From an uncultured Aquimarina sp. (GTDB taxonomy: Bacteria > Bacteroidota > Bacteroidia > Flavobacteriales > Flavobacteriaceae), in contig NZ_CANMED010000002.1 of the NCBI RefSeq assembly GCF_947496855.1, forward strand, positions 186,001 to 250,000: a DNA stretch of 64,000 nt, given 5' to 3'. Every line of letters starts with the position of its first letter. The first letter of the stretch is position 1. The position numbers were made by a program, and so were the translations under genes. Shown in pieces: positions 59,226 through 64,000 of this stretch. Under the pieces are notes generated by a model, which was not told where the DNA came from, did not search any database, and saw only the letters and a program-made list of their open reading frames with translations.

Positions 59226-60113
59226 TCACCCTATCAATGTTTCATTATTATATTTTTTAATCAGATGCATAATCTCTGTAATCGGAATTTCTATAGAATA
59301 GGTTCCTGTGTATGAAGGACAAATAATACAATCGTCAAAATAGAATTCTACTACATCATCGTTCACCACAAAATTGTTTTTATACACATTAAAATCCCCT
59401 TCTGACAATTCCCAACATTCATAAAACAATGCTCCAGAATTTATACCATTGGATATTATTTTATTTATAGTTGCAAGTAATTCTTTTTCAGAATTATCAA
59501 TAAAAAAATCATTATAATAAATGAATTTATGTTTATTGAGATCAAAATTTAAACACTCAAACATATATGTAGAATGCTTCATTCCTGAGTAGTAGTTTTC
59601 TTTATAAAGTAGCACACTTATAAGGTTACTTTTCACAGAATATACCTTATAGTCAATTACTCTTTTATCCATACATCTCCCAACACCCAGAGAATCACAG
59701 AATATTACTTTATCCTCCAGAATTTCATTTTCTGTAGCTTCTATATTTAAGTAGTTTTCAGTTAGAAAATCGTTAAAACTAGTATTATTAGGATTCGTTT
59801 CTTCATTGAGGTAAGGATATTTATAATCCAAAATATAGAAATCTTCTTCCTTATAAAACTTTTTAGCAACAACCAGTTCTTGTAGTTTGTTTTTATCGTC
59901 TTTTATAGTAATAAGACGCTCTACTTTTATGGATTTTGTTTTTTCCTGATTTAGTTCCAGCCTTTCTTCTGATAAATAGTGTGTACTATCTGTATTTTGA
60001 TCCAGAAGCTGTTCACTCTCTGTAGTATCCTTTTCAGGATTTTCTTTAATTTGAGCTTTATTATTGCAGGCCATCAGACTTACAATAGCAACACTAATGA
60101 TTAGGGTTCTCAT
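59226..60113 (-). CDS. Lipoprotein with DUF3298-like domain
   Basis: A 295-aa lipoprotein: signal MRTLIISVAIVSLMAC with lipobox LMAC (Cys16), a Glu/Asp-rich linker (~20-65) and a domain (~70-295) that resembles DUF4163/DUF3298 (RsiV-like) proteins: VAKKFYKEEDFYILDYKYPYL, FNDFLTENY, YKVYSVKSNLISVLLYKENYYSGMKHSTYMFECLNFDLN and VEFYFDDCIICPSYTGTYSIEIP. Such domains can bind lysozyme or other ligands; no role is shown here. First gene of a likely five-gene run to deoD. Confidence 0.8.
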   Translation of the reverse strand: MRTLIISVAIVSLMACNNKAQIKENPEKDTTESEQLLDQNTDSTHYLSEERLELNQEKTKSIKVERLITIKDDKNKLQELVVAKKFYKEEDFYILDYKYPYLNEETNPNNTSFNDFLTENYLNIEATENEILEDKVIFCDSLGVGRCMDKRVIDYKVYSVKSNLISVLLYKENYYSGMKHSTYMFECLNFDLNKHKFIYYNDFFIDNSEKELLATINKIISNGINSGALFYECWELSEGDFNVYKNNFVVNDDVVEFYFDDCIICPSYTGTYSIEIPITEIMHLIKKYNNETLIG

Positions 60114-60187
60114 ATGATGAATTTTTATTTTATATAAATATAGTTTTGAGCGTGCTCAAAAAATATGATATCGCTCAGTTAAGAAGT

Positions 60188-60225
60188 AAAAAAGGCAAGT
60201 TTCCAATTAAAGAAACCTGCCTTTA
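60188..60225 (-). terminator. Terminator of the 60.2-60.5 kb gene
   Basis: On the minus strand AAAGGCAGGTTTC and GAAACTTGCCTTT form a stem with one mismatch and end in TTTTTT. Confidence 0.75.
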
Positions 60226-60246
60226 TCCGTGTTAGTATGTAAAATA

Positions 60247-60531
60247 TTAAAACAAGTCGTTTCCTATAATTATTAAACTATTAACTAGTAGACTTACGAT
60301 CAAAAGATCTAATACCAATTTAGGTTTCTGAACAGTTAGTATAGCGGCATTATGAGCACTACAAACAGATACTGTTAAAAACACAAGAAGCATTGGTATA
60401 AAACCATTACCAGCTAATAAAGTGGACATAATTGCAACGGAACCTAAACAAGTCGATGCTATGATTGCTAAAGCAGAGTATCCTATATAATTTTCAGAAA
60501 AATCAGCATTCATTTTTGCATATAGTGTCAT
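60247..60531 (-). CDS. Small membrane protein of unknown function
   Basis: A 94-aa protein (MTLYAKMNADFSENYIGYSALAIIASTCLGSVAIMSTLL...) with three hydrophobic helices (about 18-38, 40-58, 70-90). The start at 60531 was preferred to an in-frame codon 39 bp upstream because it gives a short polar N-terminus. It is closed by a terminator and is 81 bp beyond cbpM, so it is probably a separate transcript or the end of the cbpA-cbpM run. Confidence 0.6.
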   Translation of the reverse strand: MTLYAKMNADFSENYIGYSALAIIASTCLGSVAIMSTLLAGNGFIPMLLVFLTVSVCSAHNAAILTVQKPKLVLDLLIVSLLVNSLIIIGNDLF

Positions 60532-60612
60532 AATAGTTTGTTTTTTAATTTGAAGTAAAATTAGAGACACTACAGCTATTAAAATATGACAAAAGTCAGC
60601 TTATTTTTTTAA

Positions 60613-60909
60613 TCAAAAATTCTCATAGATGTTCAATCTATTCTTAAGCATATTCATTTCACTTTGAATTTCATTCACCCTTTCCAATAATCGGATAATT
60701 ACCTCTACTCCTTCTAGATTGATTTCCAGCTCTTTATTAAAAAGTAAAATTTTCTCTAACCTTGGTAGTTCTTCAGAATTTATAAATGATGTCTGTCTTA
60801 ATCTTACTATTTCTATCAATCCAAACTCCTGTAACGTATGCACGAATGAAAATTCTATTTTGTGACTTCTGCAAAATTCTATAACTGGTATAAGATGTTC
60901 TTTAGCCAT
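60613..60909 (-). CDS. cbpM: Chaperone modulator CbpM
   Basis: A 98-aa helical protein of the CbpM family (MerR-like fold), which binds the J-domain of CbpA and inhibits its co-chaperone activity. The IPVIEFCRSHKIEFSFVHTLQEFGLIEI opening and a C-terminal coiled-coil-like stretch (LLERVNEIQSEMNMLKNRL) fit the family. It starts 12 nt after the cbpA stop, the expected operon partner. Confidence 0.85.
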   Translation of the reverse strand: MAKEHLIPVIEFCRSHKIEFSFVHTLQEFGLIEIVRLRQTSFINSEELPRLEKILLFNKELEINLEGVEVIIRLLERVNEIQSEMNMLKNRLNIYENF

Positions 60910-60921
60910 AATAACACGTAT

Positions 60922-61809
60922 TTATAGATTAGATAATTCTCTAAACAACTCCTTTTGTTTAGAGGTCAACTTTTTTGGTAATTTAACATTATAGGTAACA
61001 TACAAGTTACCATAACCCCCTTCTTTCTTGTACAATGGAAAACCTTTACCTTTCAGTTTAACTTTAGTTCCATTTTCAGTTTCTGGTTTTACCTTTAATT
61101 TTACTTTTCCATCCAGTGTATTAATTAAAATTTCACCACCTAACACTGCTGTATAAAGATCTATTCCTTTATTGAGATATAAATCTCCTTTATCACGTTT
61201 AAAAACTGTAGTGTTCTCGATAACAAAAGTTATAAATAAATCTCCATTGGGTCCACCACCAGTCCCTAGCCCTCCATAATTTCTGATCTTTATGGTCTGT
61301 CCATTTTCTACTCCTGCAGGAATGGTAATTCTAATATTCTTTCCATTAACTGTAAGCGTTCTTTTATGACTTTTATAAACATCCATTAAATCCAGACGTA
61401 ATTCGGCGTTATAATCTTCTCCTCTAAATTTTACCTGACCTCCTCCATAGCTTCTTTTACGTCCTCCAAACATCGACTCAAAAAAGTCAGAAAAGTCATT
61501 TTCAGAAAAATCTCCTTCATATTGCTGACCTCCATTTTTAGTATATTTTCCTTGCGATTGTTTGGCTTTATCAAATGCCGAAGCGTGTTTCCAATCTTTG
61601 CCATATTGATCATACTTCTTTCTGTTCTCAACATTACCTAGTACTTCATTCGCTTCGTTAATTTCTTTGAACTTTTTTTCTGCTTCTTTATCATTTGGAT
61701 TGAGATCCGGATGATATTTTCTAGCCAGTTTTCTGTATGCCTTTTTCACATCACTTTCCGTAGCATTTTTAGAAACACCTAATATTTTATAGTAATCAAC
61801 AAACTCCAT
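60922..61809 (-). CDS. cbpA: CbpA-type DnaJ-like co-chaperone
   Basis: A 295-aa class II J-protein: J-domain (~3-70) with HPD in KYHPDLNPND, a Gly/Phe-poor linker with SDFFESMFGGRKRSYGGG, and two beta-sandwich client-binding domains (~115-295) with GVENGQTIKIRNYGGLG and LDLYTAVLGGEILINTLDGKVKLKVK. There is no zinc-finger domain. It stimulates DnaK. The ATG at 61809 (MEFVDYYKILGV) is the family start; a TTG two codons upstream is less likely. It is followed by cbpM. Confidence 0.93.
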   Translation of the reverse strand: MEFVDYYKILGVSKNATESDVKKAYRKLARKYHPDLNPNDKEAEKKFKEINEANEVLGNVENRKKYDQYGKDWKHASAFDKAKQSQGKYTKNGGQQYEGDFSENDFSDFFESMFGGRKRSYGGGQVKFRGEDYNAELRLDLMDVYKSHKRTLTVNGKNIRITIPAGVENGQTIKIRNYGGLGTGGGPNGDLFITFVIENTTVFKRDKGDLYLNKGIDLYTAVLGGEILINTLDGKVKLKVKPETENGTKVKLKGKGFPLYKKEGGYGNLYVTYNVKLPKKLTSKQKELFRELSNL

Positions 61810-61831
61810 ATCCAAAAGTGAAAATTATTTC

Positions 61832-62236
61832 TTATTGTTCAAAAATCAATTTAAGTCTTCCTAACATCATCAATTCTGATTTATTCTTACCAGAAAAAGC
61901 ATTAGCAATACTATTGGATGTATCCCATACCAATTTCCTTACTTTATCTGTAAAAAGTGATTTGTTTTCTTGGTAAAAATCTTTGAATTCATTAAAACTA
62001 TCTTCTGCAACAAGTGCTGAATAATCCAACCAATCAAAGATAATTTCAATCTGGAATGCAGCATCTGCTCCAAATTCATCTTCTAAATCATCAACGGCTA
62101 ACCAAGCAGATTTCACTAAGTTTTTTAAGGTTGCATATTCAGATTCACGTACTATTTTATCAGAAGCGGCAATAGCGTAAAACAATTTGCCTAAATTTTG
62201 ATAAAAACTAATTCCTATGTTTTGAGTTGCATTCAT
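61832..62236 (-). CDS. TerB-like helical protein
   Basis: A 134-aa all-helical protein with NLGKLFYAIAASDKIVRESEYATLKNLVKSAW, which resembles the TerB/DjlA-type EF-hand-like helical repeats. TerB-like domains occur beside J-proteins, for example in DjlA, so the position 22 bp upstream of cbpA is suggestive of a functional link. The acidic VDDLEDEFGADAAF stretch could bind metal. The role is unknown. Confidence 0.65.
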   Translation of the reverse strand: MNATQNIGISFYQNLGKLFYAIAASDKIVRESEYATLKNLVKSAWLAVDDLEDEFGADAAFQIEIIFDWLDYSALVAEDSFNEFKDFYQENKSLFTDKVRKLVWDTSNSIANAFSGKNKSELMMLGRLKLIFEQ

Positions 62237-62330
62237 TTCGCTGAAAATTATTTGTTTATTTAGTAAAAGTAATGTCTAATCTTCATCTATTTTATGACAA
62301 AAATCAGTTCTCGAAATGAGGCAAATTGAC

Positions 62331-62338
62331 TATTTTTG
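62331..62338 (+). promoter_or_regulatory. -7 box of the histidine kinase gene
   Basis: TATTTTTG matches TAnnTTTG but lies only 4 bp before the ATG, so the transcript would be leaderless or nearly so, unless a downstream start is used. Confidence 0.5.
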
Positions 62339-62342
62339 AGAA

Positions 62343-63572
62343 ATGAAGGTCTTTGAGAAAAACAATAATATTTTTAAGATTCTTTCTGAAGCCATTTCAG
62401 AAGGGATTATAGTTGTAAATAAAGATCAAATCATCGTGGCCACGAATGAATCTGCCAACGAAACCTTTGGATACGAAGAAAATGAACTAGTAGGACAAGA
62501 ATTAACTGTATTGATCCCCAAAAAACACCATCACGCGCATGGCGGATATGTCAAAAAGTTTATTGCAGATAGTGGAAAAAGAAGCATGGGAGTTGGTCGA
62601 GATCTTTATGGAGTACGAAAAGACGATTCTAAGTTTCCTGTGGAGATAGGATTAAATCCATTTGAGATTTATGATAATTTATATGTAATGGCTTTGGTAA
62701 GTGATATTACATTACGTAAAGAACAAGAAGTTAGAATACAAGAATTAAATTTAGAACTAGAACAAAAAATAAACCTACGGACACAAGAGCTTCATACAAC
62801 TATAAAAGAACTAGAAGAAGAGATCAAGTTGCGCAAAGAAGCCGAAGCTGTCACACAAGAATCTCTTAAAAAAGAACGACAACTCAATGAACTAAAAACT
62901 AAGTTTCTTTCACTAGTCTCTCATGAATTTAAAACGCCATTAAGCGGGATTCTCACTTCTGCCGCTTTAATCGGAAAGTATACCAAAACAGAACAACAAG
63001 AAAAAAGAGATAAGCATCTGGACACCATTAAAAACAAGGTAAAATATCTTGACAATATCCTTAACGACTTCCTATCTGTAGAACGTTTAGAAAGTGGTAA
63101 AGTAAAGTATAAATTCACCACGTTTCCGTTAAGCAAAGTGATCAATGAAGTAATATATGATGCCAATATGTTGCTAAAAGATGGCCAACGTATTAAATAC
63201 CCAAAGAACATCGATGAGTATGTTATAGATTTTGACGAAAAAATATTAGAGCTCGTGTTAACAAACCTTATCAGGAATGCCGTAAAGTATTCTGGAGAGT
63301 ATACTACCATAGATCTACAGGTCTTATTAGAAAACGACCTTCTCACCTTTTATATCATTGATGAAGGAATTGGTATTCCTGAAAAAGAGCAAGAATTTAT
63401 ATTCAAAAGATATTTTAGAGCAGAAAATGCATTACTTGACCAAGGAACAGGAATTGGCTTAAATATCGTAAAAAGTCATTTAGAAAATCTGGGAGGTAGC
63501 ATTACTTTTGTTAGTAAAGAAAATCAAGGGTCTACGTTCACCGTAAACATACCAATATCAAAACTATCATAA
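62343..63572 (+). CDS. PAS-domain sensor histidine kinase
   Basis: A 409-aa cytosolic kinase: PAS domain (~8-122), coiled coil (~125-185), HisKA with SLVSHEFKTPLSGI (phosphoacceptor His194) and HATPase (~285-405) with NLIRNAVKYS (N box), DEGIGIPE (G1) and GTGIGLNIVKSHLENLGG (G2). No membrane segments. The PAS contains AHGGYVKKFI and GVGRDLYGVRKDDSKFPVEI, like FixL-type PAS domains; His66 aligns with the haem ligand of FixL, though related non-haem PAS domains keep it too. The response regulator gene begins 4 nt after the stop. Confidence 0.92.
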   Translation: MKVFEKNNNIFKILSEAISEGIIVVNKDQIIVATNESANETFGYEENELVGQELTVLIPKKHHHAHGGYVKKFIADSGKRSMGVGRDLYGVRKDDSKFPVEIGLNPFEIYDNLYVMALVSDITLRKEQEVRIQELNLELEQKINLRTQELHTTIKELEEEIKLRKEAEAVTQESLKKERQLNELKTKFLSLVSHEFKTPLSGILTSAALIGKYTKTEQQEKRDKHLDTIKNKVKYLDNILNDFLSVERLESGKVKYKFTTFPLSKVINEVIYDANMLLKDGQRIKYPKNIDEYVIDFDEKILELVLTNLIRNAVKYSGEYTTIDLQVLLENDLLTFYIIDEGIGIPEKEQEFIFKRYFRAENALLDQGTGIGLNIVKSHLENLGGSITFVSKENQGSTFTVNIPISKLS

Positions 63573-63576
63573 ACCA

Positions 63577-64000
63577 ATGAAAACCATTCTGTTAATAGAA
63601 GACGATACCGCTTTAAGAGAGAATACTGCAGAACTTTTAGAATTATCTGATTATCAAGTGATCACGGCACCAAATGGAAAATTGGGAATAGCAAGGGCAA
63701 AAGAAGAAAACCCAGACATTATTATTTGCGATATTATGATGCCAGAAATTGATGGTTATGGAGTTTTAGAGGCTTTATCCCATGATTTAAATACAAATCA
63801 GATTCCATTTATCTTTTTATCTGCCAAAACCGAACATAAAGAGATACGAAAAGGTATGGATTTAGGTGCAGATGATTATTTAACCAAGCCTTTTGATGAA
63901 GATGATTTATTAAGTGCAATTGAGAGTCGCTTAGCAAAAGCTCATATTCTCTCTAACATCGTAAAAGAACAATCTCAAAAACCAAAAGAAGATACCGAAG
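63577..64000 (+). CDS. Response regulator, truncated by window end
   Basis: The first 141 codons of a receiver protein: MKTILLIEDDTALRENTAELLELS opens the domain with the acidic pair Asp9/Asp10, the phospho-acceptor Asp is Asp52 (IIICDIMMPEIDGYG), the switch Ser is in FIFLSAKTEHKE and the conserved Lys is in YLTKPFDEDDL. The frame continues off the window, so the output domain is unknown. It is paired with the PAS kinase just upstream and is very likely its partner. Confidence 0.9.
   Translation, partial: MKTILLIEDDTALRENTAELLELSDYQVITAPNGKLGIARAKEENPDIIICDIMMPEIDGYGVLEALSHDLNTNQIPFIFLSAKTEHKEIRKGMDLGADDYLTKPFDEDDLLSAIESRLAKAHILSNIVKEQSQKPKEDTE

Overview
The window is a contiguous stretch of chromosome from a marine Flavobacteriaceae-type bacterium; Aquimarina or a close relative is my best guess, by inference. 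The support is low GC, TAnnTTTG -7 promoter boxes before many genes, a 287-aa RpoD without region 1.1, type IX secretion genes (porT, a C-terminal sorting domain), the ubiE-porT-trmH-tamL neighbourhood, TrkAH and an alginate-lyase-type PL6 enzyme. I saw no insertion sequence, CRISPR array, rRNA or tRNA.

1-28 kb is mostly housekeeping. It holds NRDE protein, pruA, GNAT and MFS proteins, rsmG, an acyl desaturase, an aspartate-type aminotransferase, trkHA, ubiE/porT/trmH/tamL, fba, accD (without its zinc ligands), rpsO and pnp. A lipoprotein gene is split by an in-frame amber codon (21.9-22.7 kb). A secreted PL6-BACON-CBM-like-T9SS polysaccharide lyase has a perfect 13-bp inverted-repeat operator next to its -7 box.

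28-43 kb is the accessory core and the most interesting part. Six minus-strand genes (37141 to 28308) overlap or lie 1 nt apart: an alpha-oxoamine synthase, a PEP-synthase/rifampin-phosphotransferase-like protein without a PEP barrel, a nucleotidyltransferase, two thymidylate-kinase-like P-loop kinases, and an HMG-CoA reductase fused to an aminoglycoside-phosphotransferase-like kinase. Upstream are a beta-barrel gene flanked by two copies of a ~140-bp terminator/operator/promoter module, a coupled pair of desaturases, a surface-repeat protein with a small partner, and a divergent HTH regulator. A 15-bp inverted repeat, TTGYGA-N3-TCRCAA, lies before the six-gene operon, before the barrel gene and several times in the regulator's divergent intergenic region. 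I infer one regulon, possibly making a phosphorylated amino-lipid or alpha-aminoketone-derived product.

43-64 kb has rpoD, three tandem stand-alone BLUF photoreceptors, rpe-ypdA-dinB (bacillithiol-type thiol redox), a Bax-inhibitor-1 protein, an MtfA-like peptidase, a large propeller/Y_Y_Y/LuxR regulator, TauE, a sterol-desaturase-family enzyme, acyP, a tandem USP, a lipoprotein-DUF998-trxA-deoC-deoD run, a TerB-like/cbpA/cbpM run, and a PAS histidine kinase with a response regulator cut by the window end.
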